From Mesorhizobium sp. C432A (GTDB lineage: Bacteria > Pseudomonadota > Alphaproteobacteria > Rhizobiales > Rhizobiaceae): DNA of 64,000 nucleotides. Positions 19,078 to 28,479 of the stretch are shown in pieces. Positions within the stretch are counted from its first letter, which is position 1; the number at the start of each line of letters is the position of its first letter. The translations under genes were made by a program, and so were the position numbers. Below the pieces are notes generated by a model, which worked only from the letters and a program-made list of their open reading frames with translations, was not told where the DNA came from and ran no database searches. The DNA lies in contig NZ_CP100470.1 in the NCBI RefSeq assembly GCF_030323145.1, positions 4,691,001 to 4,755,000 of the forward strand, read 5' to 3'.

Positions 19078-20004
19078 ATGAAACCGAAAATCTTCATCGA
19101 TGGCGAACACGGCACCACCGGCCTGCAGATCCGGGCGCTGCTGGCCGAGCGCGGCGACCTCGAGATCATCTCGATCCCGGCCGAGCGCCGCAAGGAAACG
19201 GCGGCGCGCGCCGAGTTCCTCAATGCAGCCGATGTCGCCATCCTGTGCCTGCCGGATGCGGCTGCCAAGGAAAGCGTATCGCTGATTGCCAACGACACCA
19301 CCAAGGTGATCGACGCCTCCACGGCGCATCGCGTAGCCGAGGGCTGGGAATATGGCTTTGCCGAGATGGAAAAGGGCCAGGCCAAGATCATCGCCAATGC
19401 AAAACGCGTCGCCAATCCCGGCTGCTGGCCGCAAGGACCGATCGCGACACTGCGGCCGCTGGTCGCCGCCGGTCTGCTGCCGGCGGATTTCCCGATCACC
19501 GTCAATGGCATTTCGGGCTATTCGGGCGGCGGCCGGCCGATGATCGAGGACTATGTCGCCAAGGGCGAGGATGCCTCTGAATTCCAGGTCTATGGGCTGA
19601 CCCTGCAGCACAAGCATGTGCCGGAGCTGCGCACCTATGCGAAGCTGTCGCACGATCCGATCATGCAGCCGGCGGTCGGCAATTTCGCCCAAGGCATGAT
19701 CACAGTGGTGCCGCTGCAGCTCGGCGGGCTCGACCATGTGCCGGCCGGCGCCGAACTGCACGCGGCAATCGCCGACCATTTTGCCGCCATCAAGGGCGGC
19801 GTGGTCGAGGTAGCTCCTTACGAGCACGTGGAGCGCCTGCCCGAGATCAATCCCGAGGTCTATAACGGCACCAACCGCATGAAGGTCTATGTCTTTGCCA
19901 ATGACGACAGGGCGCAGGCGCTGCTGATTGCGGTCTATGACAATCTCGGAAAGGGCGCCTCGGGTGCTGCCGTTCAGAACATGGATCTGATGCTCGGCCT
20001 TTAA
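19078..20004 (+). CDS. argC: N-acetyl-gamma-glutamyl-phosphate reductase (short type)
   Basis: A 308-residue ArgC of the shorter class 2. It reduces N-acetyl-glutamyl phosphate to the semialdehyde in arginine synthesis. The NADP site is IDGEHGTTGLQIR, the catalytic Cys is Cys116 in NPGCWPQGP, and LQHKHVPEL carries the conserved His. It lies directly after the agmatinase gene; arginine synthesis and agmatine use are chemically linked, but shared control is not shown. Confidence 0.95.
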   Translation: MKPKIFIDGEHGTTGLQIRALLAERGDLEIISIPAERRKETAARAEFLNAADVAILCLPDAAAKESVSLIANDTTKVIDASTAHRVAEGWEYGFAEMEKGQAKIIANAKRVANPGCWPQGPIATLRPLVAAGLLPADFPITVNGISGYSGGGRPMIEDYVAKGEDASEFQVYGLTLQHKHVPELRTYAKLSHDPIMQPAVGNFAQGMITVVPLQLGGLDHVPAGAELHAAIADHFAAIKGGVVEVAPYEHVERLPEINPEVYNGTNRMKVYVFANDDRAQALLIAVYDNLGKGASGAAVQNMDLMLGL

Positions 20005-20065
20005 TTCAGTTGGAGAGAGCATGTTGCCCGAAAACCGCTTAACACTTTTCGGCATCACGCTCTGA

Positions 20066-20905
20066 ATGGACGCGCCTGCATTTCCAAAGCGCTGGAAGAT
20101 CAGCGCGCCCGAGCTCATTGCGGAGACGTTTTCGAGCCGCATCTGGAAGGTGCGGCGTGAGGACGGCTCGCCGGCCATCGTCAAGGCGCTCAAACCATTC
20201 GACGATGTCGAGGACGAGTTGCGCGGCGAGCACTATCTCGCATGGCGGCGCGGCGAAGGCGCGGTGCGGCTGCTTGGCCGGGACGGCCACCGCATGCTGC
20301 TCGAATATGCCGGCGACACCCTGCTTTCCGACGTTCTGGCCAAAGAAGGCGACAACGCCGCGACCGCAATCGCGGCCGAGTTGATGGGGAGACTGTTCTC
20401 GCCCTCAAGACACCCTGCCCCGCCGGACCTGCAGCCGCTGCGGACACGGTTTGCCAGCCTGTTCAAAAAGGCCGGAGCCGATCGCGACGCCGGAGAGCAC
20501 AGCCTCTATATCGAGGCCGCCGAAATCGCGGACCGGCTGCTCGATGCCCCGCATGCGGTCAAGCCGCTGCATGGCGACCTGCATCACGACAACATTTTGC
20601 ACGGTGCGCGCGGCTGGCTGGCGATCGACCCGAAGGGCGTGCTCGGCGATCCCGGCTTCGACGCCGCCAATCTGTTCTACAACCCACTGGGGCGCGACGA
20701 CCTCTGCCTCGATCCCGAGCGCATCGCGCATATGGCTGAGATCTTCGCCAGGACACTCGGCCAGACGCCGGCTGCCATTCTCGACCATGCCATCGCGTAT
20801 GGCTGCCTGTCGGCCGCATGGCATCATGAGGACGAGAATGCGGTCGACGAGAACCGCGAGCTGTCGGTTGCGGGAGTGATCCGAAAGGTGCGGCTCAGCT
20901 TCTGA
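20066..20905 (+). CDS. APH(6)-like aminoglycoside phosphotransferase
   Basis: A 279-residue kinase-fold protein resembling streptomycin 6-phosphotransferases. The catalytic loop is HGDLHHDNIL (169-178, with Asp171 and Asn176) and the metal-binding DPK is IDPKGVLGDPGFD (187-199). Chromosomal homologues are common in rhizobia, and sequence alone does not show drug resistance; small-molecule phosphorylation of unknown target is the safe statement. It starts 61 bp after argC on the same strand. Confidence 0.85.
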   Translation: MDAPAFPKRWKISAPELIAETFSSRIWKVRREDGSPAIVKALKPFDDVEDELRGEHYLAWRRGEGAVRLLGRDGHRMLLEYAGDTLLSDVLAKEGDNAATAIAAELMGRLFSPSRHPAPPDLQPLRTRFASLFKKAGADRDAGEHSLYIEAAEIADRLLDAPHAVKPLHGDLHHDNILHGARGWLAIDPKGVLGDPGFDAANLFYNPLGRDDLCLDPERIAHMAEIFARTLGQTPAAILDHAIAYGCLSAAWHHEDENAVDENRELSVAGVIRKVRLSF

Positions 20906-20958
20906 CCGGCGCAGCCTCGCGCTTTAGACGTAGCGAGGCAGTTCGTTCGCGAAATAGA

Positions 20959-22083
20959 TTATTGCGACGGCCAAGACACCGTAGACGATGTACCTGCGTT
21001 CATGGGCGGCCGCGTTGGCAGTGGATAGGCGCCCTTGTTGCCGCGCCAGTGGGCGGCGGCAAATCCCAGCAGGACCAGCGCGAAGGCCTGATGGGTCAGC
21101 GCCATGTGCAGCGGCACCTGCATCAGCAGCGTGCCGATGCCGATCGAGGCCTGCACCAGCACCAGCAGAAACAGCAGCGTTGCGCGGCGTGCGTGTGTCG
21201 TGCCCGGCAGCCGCCGGCGCGTCGCTATCATATGCCAGAGCGCGATGGCAAAGACCGTATAGGCGCCGAGCCGGTGGACGAACTGCACCGTCTTCGGGTT
21301 CTCGAAGAAATTGCGCCAGGCCGGTTCGAGCAGCAGCAGCTCGCCGGGGATGATCTTGCCGTCCATCAGCGGCCAGGTGTTGTAGCTCAGGCCGGCGTCG
21401 AGCCCTGCGACCAGCCCGCCGAGATAGATCTGGACCAGCGCCAGCAGCACGATGAAACCGGCCAGTCTTTGCGTCGACCGGCCGGCGGCAGGCTCCGAAT
21501 GCGGCGCCAGCCCGCGCGCGACCACCATGGTGGCAGTGAAGATCAGGGCGGCAAGCGTCAAATGCGTCGCCAGCCGGTACTGGCTGACGGAGACGCGGTC
21601 GACCAGGCCGGAGGCCACCATCCACCAGCCGATGGCGCCTTGCAGGCCACCAAGCAGCAGAATACCGACCAGCTTTGGCCCAAGGCCGCGCTCGATGCGG
21701 CGCGTCGCCCACAAGACCAGCAACGGCAGGCCGAAGACCAGGCCGACACTGCGCGCCAGGATGCGGTGCGCCCATTCCCACCAGAAGATCGATTTGAAGG
21801 CGTCCAGGCTCATGCCCTTGTTGAGCTCGGCATATTGCGGAATCTTTTGATAAAGCTGGAATTCCTCCTGCCACTCCGCGTCATTGAGCGGCGGTATCAC
21901 ACCGTGGATCGGCTTCCACTGCGTGATCGACAGGCCGGAATTGGTGAGCCTGGTGGCGCCGCCGACCAGCACCAGCGCAAACAGCACCAGAAGCACGACA
22001 TACAGCCAGCCGCGCACCAGCGCCCGATTTTTCAAGTCGCGATCGCGGTCAATGTAAGGCGCGGCGGCTGATATGGCGGCCAT
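20959..22083 (-). CDS. ctaA: haem A synthase (COX15/CtaA)
   Basis: A 374-residue inner-membrane enzyme that oxidises the haem O methyl group to give haem A for cytochrome oxidase. Eight membrane helices carry the haem-ligand histidines in [30 protein letters not shown] and ALTHQAFAL. The C-terminal part (after [10 protein letters not shown]) looks abnormal. The frame used here ends in a polar tail, while the neighbouring frame gives a further hydrophobic helix with good codon bias, ending at 20924. One base may be missing near 21010-21030. Start at 22083 ([10 protein letters not shown]). Confidence 0.9.
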   Translation of the reverse strand: MAAISAAAPYIDRDRDLKNRALVRGWLYVVLLVLFALVLVGGATRLTNSGLSITQWKPIHGVIPPLNDAEWQEEFQLYQKIPQYAELNKGMSLDAFKSIFWWEWAHRILARSVGLVFGLPLLVLWATRRIERGLGPKLVGILLLGGLQGAIGWWMVASGLVDRVSVSQYRLATHLTLAALIFTATMVVARGLAPHSEPAAGRSTQRLAGFIVLLALVQIYLGGLVAGLDAGLSYNTWPLMDGKIIPGELLLLEPAWRNFFENPKTVQFVHRLGAYTVFAIALWHMIATRRRLPGTTHARRATLLFLLVLVQASIGIGTLLMQVPLHMALTHQAFALVLLGFAAAHWRGNKGAYPLPTRPPMNAGTSSTVSWPSQ

Positions 22084-22233
22084 GGTTGGTCCCGGCAGGT
22101 TGACGTGGCGGATTGGTGAACCATCGCAACCCGGCTGACAAGACCGGACGGCGCGGCACGCCGTCGCGCCGCATCTCCCGGGTTGCACAGGCGCGCGGTT
22201 GGGCCTAAGCGGAGGCGATCAACGAGAACGCTC

Positions 22234-22449
22234 ATGCCCATCCGCCTGAAAAAGCTGATCGGAACTTTCCTGCTGGTGGCGCTGGTCATCATCTATGCGC
22301 TGGTCGCGTCGATCATAGCGGTCGCGCAGCTGTCGCAATCCAGCCCGCTGGTGCACTTCCTGTTCTTCCTGTTCAGCGGCCTGTTCTGGGTGCTGCCTGC
22401 GATGGGCATCATCAAATGGCTGATCCTGGAGCCGCCGCCGAAAGGCTGA
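22234..22449 (+). CDS. DUF2842 membrane protein
   Basis: A 71-residue protein with two transmembrane helices, LLVALVIIYALVASIIAVA and HFLFFLFSGLFWVLPAMGII, joined by a short polar turn and ending LILEPPPKG. This is the DUF2842 pattern found across alphaproteobacteria; function unknown. It is divergent from ctaA, as often seen in related genomes, and may assist oxidase assembly, but that is only positional inference. Confidence 0.85.
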   Translation: MPIRLKKLIGTFLLVALVIIYALVASIIAVAQLSQSSPLVHFLFFLFSGLFWVLPAMGIIKWLILEPPPKG

Positions 22450-22464
22450 AGAGCCCGCCCCAGG

Positions 22465-23523
22465 TCAGATGGTGACCACCATTTTGCCGGCATTGGCCAG
22501 CGGCGTCGTTAAGCCCGACAACATGGTGCGGATATGGGCGACGCTCTGGTAGCGGCCGTTGATCGAAATGCGCGGCAGCGCGTGCAGGAAGCCGGCGTGC
22601 TCGGCGTGCAGCACGCCGTGGCGAGTGGTCACCGCCGAGGCGTAGCCGGCGTCGCGGGCAAAGCCCACTTCGCGGCAGCCGACAGCGCTGGCGTAACCAT
22701 AGGGGTAAGCGAGATGACGGGGGTCTTCGCCGAGCTGCGCCTGCAGCTGGCGCCTGACGTCGACGATCTCATGGCGCGCATCGCCTTCGTCGAGCCGCTT
22801 CAGATTGCGGTGGTTGACCGTATGCGCGCCGATCGTCACCAGCCTGTGCCCGGCCACGGCGCGGATGTCGTCCCAGGTCATCAGCGTGCTTGGGCGCAAG
22901 CCATCGAGGTCGATGCCGTTCGAGTGCGCCAGATCGCGCAGCACGGCGCGCTGATCCTCCTCGCGCACCTCGAGCGTCAGATAGGCATGCAGACGCGCAT
23001 TGGCGTGGAGTTTCTTGCCGTGGGTCGAGCAGTCTATGGTCACCGGCCCCTTCGGCGTCGCCAGCGTCAAACGCTCCCGCGCGTTGACGATATCCTCGAC
23101 CACGTCCCACCATAAATCGGCGCTGCCGTCGATCAGACCCGGCGCGACATAGATGGTGATCGGCGCGTCGTGCTTTTCGAGCACTGGCAGCGCTTCGGTC
23201 ATGTTGTCGCGATAGGCGTCGTCGGCGGTGATGGTGGCGAACTGGCCGTCCTTGCCGCCGGCCTTGATGCGCTCGATCGCCTCGTCGAGGGTGACGAAGG
23301 CATAGCCCCTCGACTTCATGTCGGCGACGAGAGCGTCGAGGAATCGCGGGGCGATGTTGAGGTGGCGGTTAACGCCGTCCGGCTTCTCCGGCGTGGCGGT
23401 GACCCGATGCAACATGAGGACGGCGCCAATGCCGCCGACAAACGGCTTGGCCAGCGGTGCAAGGCCGGTAAAGCGGGCGATATTAAGCGCCAGTTTCCGA
23501 ACTGCCTCACCACCGTCGATCAT
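22465..23523 (-). CDS. polysaccharide deacetylase family protein
   Basis: A 352-residue NodB-fold (CE4) protein that would remove acetyl groups from a polysaccharide. The first motif is TADDAY (Asp101, Asp102) where TFDDGY is usual, with Gly replaced by Ala103. The metal-binding second motif GAHTVNH gives His234 and His238, and AYPYGYASAV is the third. There is no signal peptide. It is divergent from a GNAT/CelD-like gene, a pairing that suggests envelope or exopolysaccharide modification. Confidence 0.88.
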   Translation of the reverse strand: MIDGGEAVRKLALNIARFTGLAPLAKPFVGGIGAVLMLHRVTATPEKPDGVNRHLNIAPRFLDALVADMKSRGYAFVTLDEAIERIKAGGKDGQFATITADDAYRDNMTEALPVLEKHDAPITIYVAPGLIDGSADLWWDVVEDIVNARERLTLATPKGPVTIDCSTHGKKLHANARLHAYLTLEVREEDQRAVLRDLAHSNGIDLDGLRPSTLMTWDDIRAVAGHRLVTIGAHTVNHRNLKRLDEGDARHEIVDVRRQLQAQLGEDPRHLAYPYGYASAVGCREVGFARDAGYASAVTTRHGVLHAEHAGFLHALPRISINGRYQSVAHIRTMLSGLTTPLANAGKMVVTI

Positions 23524-23614
23524 TCATTCACCTTTTGCGCCTAGGCTCGATCCAAGCACGGAACGCGCCGACGCGAACTCCTGATCGCGACGAATACGCC
23601 TTAAGGATTGAGGT

Positions 23615-24844
23615 ATGGTTGACGCCACCGCGTCATTTGACGGCAATCGGCTCGCCGCAAGCAAGGCGTCTGCGCGCACGCCGGCTGCCGACCAGACCAG
23701 TCTGTCGGTGTCGATCGCAGATGCTGCCGCGCTCGCCTCTTACGGCGAATTCTGCCGTTCGGCGCTGTTTGCGCCGGCGCAAAGCGCGGACTGGGTTCGT
23801 GCCTGGACGGCGCAGGCCAATCCCGATGCCGTCATTGCCACGCTGACAATCGAGGACAGGCCGGTCTTTGCACTGGCACTGGAAATCACGCGAACTGGTC
23901 CATTCCGCGTCGCCCGCTTCATGGGCGGGCGCCATGCCAACGGCAATTTCGCCGCCGCCGATCCGGCATGGCTGGCAAAGGCAGATGCTGGGGGGATCCG
24001 CAGGCTGGTGACGGCGATCGGCAAGGCGCGTCCCGACATCGATCTCGTTGCCTTGGAAAGGCTTCTGCCCGACCTCGATGGTGTTGCCAATCCGCTGGTG
24101 GCGTTCTCCAACTTTCCGAGCCCAAACCTGTCGCTCGCCGTCAATCTCGACGGTGGTTTCGATGCGCTGCTGTCGCGTGTGGGCGGCAAGCGCAAGCGCA
24201 AGAAGCACCGTTCGCAGACACGAAAATTCGAGGCGGTCGGCGTTCATCGCCGCATCGAGGCGCAGACACCCGAAGACGTGAACCGGCTGCTCGACGCTTT
24301 CTTCGAGATGAAGGAGTTCCGCTTCGCCAAGATGGGCATCGCCAATGTCTTCGGCGAGCCGGAGGTGCGGGCTTTCTTCCGTGCCCTCTTCGCCGGCGCG
24401 CTGGCCGAGGAGAAACCGGCCTTTGTGCTGCATGGGCTCGAAGTGGCCGGCAAGCTGCGTGCAATCACCGGCTCGAGCCGCTCGGGCAAACGCCTGATCT
24501 GCGAATTCGGCGCCATCGCCGAGGACGATCTCGGCCACACCAGCCCCGGCGATTTCCTTTTCTTCGACATCATCGAGGAAGCCTGCCAAACAGGCTTCGA
24601 TGTCTATGATTTCTCGGTCGGCGACGAGCCCTACAAGCGGCTCTGGTGCGATATCGAGACCCAGCATTTCGAGGTGCTGGCGCCCCTGACGCTGAAGGGA
24701 CGCGCCCTGGCGTCGGCGCTGCGGCAGGGCGCACGGGCGAAAGCCTTCATCAAGAACAACCCGACGGTCTGGAAGCTGACCAAGATGCTGCGCCGCAAGG
24801 CCGCCGGACAGGCAGCGCCCGCTCCCACGGACGACGAAAACTAG
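23615..24844 (+). CDS. GNAT (Acetyltransferase_6/CelD-like) protein
   Basis: A 409-residue protein. An N-terminal half (about 30-180) with SADWVRAWTAQ and a C-terminal GNAT half (about 200-360) match the BioF2-like acetyltransferase type often called cellulose biosynthesis CelD. Basic GGKRKRKKHRSQTRKFE near 190-206 and YDFSVGDEPYKRLWC near 334 are characteristic. It is related to FemAB-type enzymes that acylate peptides or sugars. It is divergent from the deacetylase gene. Confidence 0.85.
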   Translation: MVDATASFDGNRLAASKASARTPAADQTSLSVSIADAAALASYGEFCRSALFAPAQSADWVRAWTAQANPDAVIATLTIEDRPVFALALEITRTGPFRVARFMGGRHANGNFAAADPAWLAKADAGGIRRLVTAIGKARPDIDLVALERLLPDLDGVANPLVAFSNFPSPNLSLAVNLDGGFDALLSRVGGKRKRKKHRSQTRKFEAVGVHRRIEAQTPEDVNRLLDAFFEMKEFRFAKMGIANVFGEPEVRAFFRALFAGALAEEKPAFVLHGLEVAGKLRAITGSSRSGKRLICEFGAIAEDDLGHTSPGDFLFFDIIEEACQTGFDVYDFSVGDEPYKRLWCDIETQHFEVLAPLTLKGRALASALRQGARAKAFIKNNPTVWKLTKMLRRKAAGQAAPAPTDDEN

Positions 24845-24847
24845 CGT

Positions 24848-25558
24848 TCAGAAATTCAGCGCTTCGCGGAGCGCCGGGCCGGCCCTGACCCGCAGGTCGA
24901 GATCTGCCTCGATGTGGTCGATATGGTGCAGCATCAGCCGGCTCACCAACCCGCAATCGCCGCTTTCCAGCGCGCCGACCATTTCCGTGTGCTCACTGTG
25001 TCCGCAGGCCGACACGCCGGATCGTCCGTAAAGGGCGATGACCAGCGACGAACGCGCCACCAGCTCCTCCATGAAGCGCTGCAGGATGGCATTGCCGGCG
25101 ACGGAGGCGAGCAGCAGATGGAAATCGCCCGACGCCTTGATTTCGGAGCGCCGGGCGGTTGGGCCGCGCTCGGCGATGAAGCGGCCTTCCTCGTCGAGCT
25201 GCGCGCGGAACGCAGCGATATCGGTGGCTGTGACCCGCCCACAGGCGGCAATGGCTATGCCCGGCTCGATCAGCCGGCGCGATGCGAACACCTGGCGCGC
25301 TTCCTCGGGCGAAGGGTTGGCGACGAAGGCGCCACGGTTGCGCTCGGTACGCACCAGCCCCTCGAAGGACAGCATCTGCAGCGCCGCGCGCGCGACCGTG
25401 CGCGAGACGTCGAACAGCGTGCCGACCTCGCCTTCCGACAGCTTGGTGCCGGGCGTCAGCCGACGGTCAACGATGGCGTCCCGCAGATTGTCGCGAATCG
25501 CCTGGGCGCGATCCTGGTTGGCGCTGTCGGCGGAATGGATCTGATCGGCAATGTTCAT
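24848..25558 (-). CDS. GntR/FadR-type (FCD) transcriptional regulator
   Basis: A 236-residue regulator with an N-terminal winged helix-turn-helix (about 18-80: RDAIVDRRLTPGTKLSEGEV, VSRTVARAALQMLSFEGLV) and a C-terminal FCD ligand domain (about 90-220). The FCD His residues that bind metal in this family lie in DFHLLLASV, HSEHTEMV and HHIDHIE. It is divergent from the ABC transporter operon, with two TTGTGC/GCACAA palindromes in the shared 264-bp region, so it is very likely that operon's repressor. The ligand is unknown. Confidence 0.92.
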   Translation of the reverse strand: MNIADQIHSADSANQDRAQAIRDNLRDAIVDRRLTPGTKLSEGEVGTLFDVSRTVARAALQMLSFEGLVRTERNRGAFVANPSPEEARQVFASRRLIEPGIAIAACGRVTATDIAAFRAQLDEEGRFIAERGPTARRSEIKASGDFHLLLASVAGNAILQRFMEELVARSSLVIALYGRSGVSACGHSEHTEMVGALESGDCGLVSRLMLHHIDHIEADLDLRVRAGPALREALNF

Positions 25559-25652
25559 GGCGATGATGGTTCCCAGCCTCTTCTAGCGCAACTCGTCGCC
25601 TGCGCACGAGAGGCAAAGTGGACACGAAGCCAAAAAAGATTGCATACGATTC

Positions 25653-25671
25653 TTGTGCAGATCGCGCACAA
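25653..25671. promoter_or_regulatory. candidate GntR operator 1
   Basis: TTGTGC-N7-GCACAA in the gntR/ABC operon intergenic region. The half-sites are the same as in operator 2, and the centres are 28 bp apart. Confidence 0.6.
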
Positions 25672-25682
25672 TCGCCCATAAT

Positions 25683-25697
25683 TTGTGCAATGCACAA
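25683..25697. promoter_or_regulatory. candidate GntR operator 2
   Basis: TTGTGCAATGCACAA is a perfect 15-bp palindrome. With operator 1 it lies between the divergent GntR gene and the ABC operon, 126 bp before the ATPase start. FadR-subfamily regulators typically bind TNGT-N(2-3)-ACNA type sites, which it resembles. Confidence 0.65.
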
Positions 25698-25822
25698 GAT
25701 AGCCTACCGGCTAGGCAGTGGGCAAGAACCCCGATTTTTCTGTCGATTCAAACGCTTGGGCCGATTGCCGCCGATTGGCACGCATAATGCTTTGGGTAAT
25801 GCGACCAAACGGGGAAGCCTGA

Positions 25823-26923
25823 ATGTCCAAAGCCGCCGAGATCGACATCGTCTCCGTTTCGAAAGTGTACGGAACGACGACTGCCGTCGAGGCCATCAGC
25901 CTGAAGATACCGGCAGGCACCTATTGCTGCCTGCTTGGCCCCTCCGGCTGCGGCAAGACCTCGACGCTGCGCATGATCGCCGGCCACGAAAGCATTTCGT
26001 CGGGCGATGTCCGCCTCGGCAACATCGTCGTCACCGACTTGCCGCCGGCAAAGCGTGGCACGGCGATGATGTTCCAGTCCTATGCGCTGTTTCCGCATCT
26101 CGACCTTGTCGACAATGTCGCCTTCAGCCTGAAGATGAAGGGCGTCGACAAGGAGCAGCGCCGTGCCAAGGCGCTCGACATGCTCAAGCTGATGCAGATG
26201 GAGGCCTATGCGACGCGCCGGCCGGCGCAGCTTTCCGGCGGCCAGCAGCAGCGTGTTGCACTCGCCCGCGCTCTGATCACCGATCCCGAGGCGCTGCTGC
26301 TCGACGAGCCGCTGTCGGCACTCGACCCGTTCCTGAAGATACGCATGCGCGCCGAGCTGAAGAAATTGCAGACCTCGCTCGGCATCACCTTTGTCCACGT
26401 CACCCACAGTCAGGAGGAGGCCATGGCATTGGCGGACCTGATCGTGGTGATGAATGACGGCCGCATCGAACAGGCTGCGCCGCCACGAGATGTGTTCGAA
26501 AGGCCGGCCACCGCCTTCGTCGCGCGCTTCATGGGCGACCACAATGTCATCTCCGGCCGGGTCACCGGCGCGCGCGACGGCATGGTCGTCTTCGACGTCA
26601 ATGGTGGCGCCTCGCTCGCCGCCCGCGGGCAAGGCCGGGAGGCGGGCCAGGAGGTGGGCACGCCGATCGACATCGCCATCCGCACCGACCATGTGCGCAT
26701 CGGCGAAGCACCCTCTCCCGGCCTCGGCTTCACCGGCATCGTCTCCAACATCGAGTATCGCGGCGCCACGGTGAAGCTGTCGGTCACCGGTGCCGGCATC
26801 GACGATTTCACGGTCATCATCGACGATTCCGACTTCTTCGCCAAACCCGTCGCCCTTGGCGGCGCCGTACCGCTCGCCTGGGATTCCGAGGACGCCATCG
26901 TCCTCGGGCGCCTTCATTCATGA
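25823..26923 (+). CDS. ABC transporter ATPase (spermidine/putrescine type)
   Basis: A 366-residue ATPase energising import by the permeases at 28480 and 29393. Walker A is GPSGCGKT (39-46), the Q-loop is MMFQSYALFPH, the signature is LSGGQ (137-141), Walker B is LLLDEP (158-163) and the switch is HVTHSQEEA. A C-terminal TOBE-like regulatory domain follows from about residue 240. First gene of the operon, downstream of the GntR operators. Confidence 0.93.
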   Translation: MSKAAEIDIVSVSKVYGTTTAVEAISLKIPAGTYCCLLGPSGCGKTSTLRMIAGHESISSGDVRLGNIVVTDLPPAKRGTAMMFQSYALFPHLDLVDNVAFSLKMKGVDKEQRRAKALDMLKLMQMEAYATRRPAQLSGGQQQRVALARALITDPEALLLDEPLSALDPFLKIRMRAELKKLQTSLGITFVHVTHSQEEAMALADLIVVMNDGRIEQAAPPRDVFERPATAFVARFMGDHNVISGRVTGARDGMVVFDVNGGASLAARGQGREAGQEVGTPIDIAIRTDHVRIGEAPSPGLGFTGIVSNIEYRGATVKLSVTGAGIDDFTVIIDDSDFFAKPVALGGAVPLAWDSEDAIVLGRLHS

Positions 26924-26951
26924 GTTCGCAAAACAAAACAGGGGAATAGGA

Positions 26952-28242
26952 ATGACAAAAACAGTAGAAACAAAGACCGGAATTTCGCGCCGTTCGTTGC
27001 TCAAGACAGGTGCGGCCGCCGTCGGCCTCGCCGCAGGCTCGGGCGCCATTAAAGGCTTCCCGACCATCTGGGCGCAGTCCAACATCACGCTGCGCCAGTT
27101 CGGCACCGGCGTGTCGAACCTGAACGCGATCGCCGACAAGTGCAAGGCCGACCTCGGCATCACGCTGGAAATGACGGCGACCGATTCGGACGCGGCCGCC
27201 CAGCGCGCCGTGACCCAGCCCGACAGCTATGACATCGCCGACATCGAATACTGGATCTGCAAGAAGGTGTTCCCGAGCGGCGTGCTGCAGCCGATGGATG
27301 TCAGTAAGCTGAAATACTACGACGAGCTGGTGCCGTTGTTCAAAACCGGCAAGCTGACGCCCGACAGCATCATTGCCCAGGGCACCGCGCCGCACACGGT
27401 CGGCTATGTCGAAGCGCAGGACTCAAAGACCTTCGCCAAGGCGCCGACCAAGTGGTTCACCATGGTGCCGACGATCTACAACGCCGATACGCTAGGCATC
27501 CGGCCCGACCTCGTCGGCCGCGACATCACCACCTGGGCCGACTATCATGGACCCGGCCTTCAAGGGCAAGACCGCGATCCTCAACATCCCGTCCATCGGT
27601 ATCATGGATGCGGCCATGATCATGGAGGCCACAGGCAGCATCAAATATGCCGACAAGGGCAACATGACCAAGGAAGAGATCGACAAGACGATCGACTTCC
27701 TCATCAAGGCCAAGCAGGCCGGCCAGTTCCGCGCCTTCTGGAAGTCGTTCGACGAGAGCGTCAACCTGATGGCATCGGGCGAAGTGGTCATCCAGTCGAT
27801 GTGGTCGCCGGCCGTCGCCGCCGTCCGCTCCAAAGGCATCGCCTGCCGCTTCCAGCCGCTCAAGGAGGGCTACCGCTCATGGGGCGGCGGCCTTGGCCTT
27901 GCCGCCCATCTCAAGGGCGCCGAACTCGACGCGGCCTACGAATACATCAACTGGTATACGTCGGGCTGGGTCGGCGGCTATCTCAACCGCCAGGGCTACT
28001 ATTCCGCCAATATGGTCTCGGCCAAGAAGTTCATGTCCGACGACGAATGGGGCTACTGGATCGAAGGCAAGCCGGCCAAGGGCGAGATCAAGGCGCCGGA
28101 CGGCACCGTCATGGAAAAGGCCGGCGCCGTGCGCGACGGCGGCTCGTTCGAAGAGCGCATGGGCAAGGTCGCCTGCTGGAACTCGGTCATGGACGAGGAC
28201 CGCTACATGGTGAAGCGCTGGAACGAGTTCATCGCGGCGTAG
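26952..28242 (+). pseudogene. ABC substrate-binding protein (PotD-like), frameshifted
   Basis: The first frame gives a Tat signal (ISRRSLLKTGAAAVGLAAG) and the N-lobe to TTWADY. A second frame from 27547 carries MDPAFKGKTAILNIPSIG through the C-lobe to KRWNEFIAA. Removing one base from ACTATC (27541-27546) joins them as TTWADIMDPAFKG, giving a normal 429-residue extracellular solute-binding protein family 1. The frame is thus broken by one inserted base or an assembly error. If intact it would deliver a polyamine-like or related ligand to the permeases. The B1 repeat separates it from the permease gene. Confidence 0.85.
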
Positions 28243-28264
28243 AGCGGACGCGTTCACTGTGATG

Positions 28265-28449
28265 TTGCGATCCTTCGCGCCCCCCTCTGTCCTGCCGGAC
28301 ATCTCCCCCACTTGGGGGGAGATTGGCAGCGTCATGGCCGGCTCTTCGTTAGCAACGTTGGAGTTTGGCGAAGGCCGTTATGAGAGTTCGATCTCCCCCC
28401 TCGTGGGGGAGATGTCCGGCAGGACAGAGGGGGGCGCGAAGGATCGCAA
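28265..28449. repeat. family-B long inverted repeat, copy 1
   Basis: Two 59-bp arms (28265-28323 and 28391-28449) are near-perfect reverse complements with a 67-bp spacer. Each arm contains an internal hairpin (ATCTCCCCC facing GGGGGAGAT) and the segment TGTCCGGCAGGACAGAGG. It starts 22 bp after the binding-protein stop and ends 30 bp before the permease start, inside one operon. The family recurs at 62899-63083. Confidence 0.9.
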
Positions 28450-28479
28450 GTCATCGCGATCACGCGGAGGATTTTCCCA

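Noticed and set aside
20066..20905. Acquired streptomycin resistance gene
   Set aside because: The motifs fit the APH(6) family, but the gene sits in core context without mobile flanks; resistance cannot be claimed from sequence.
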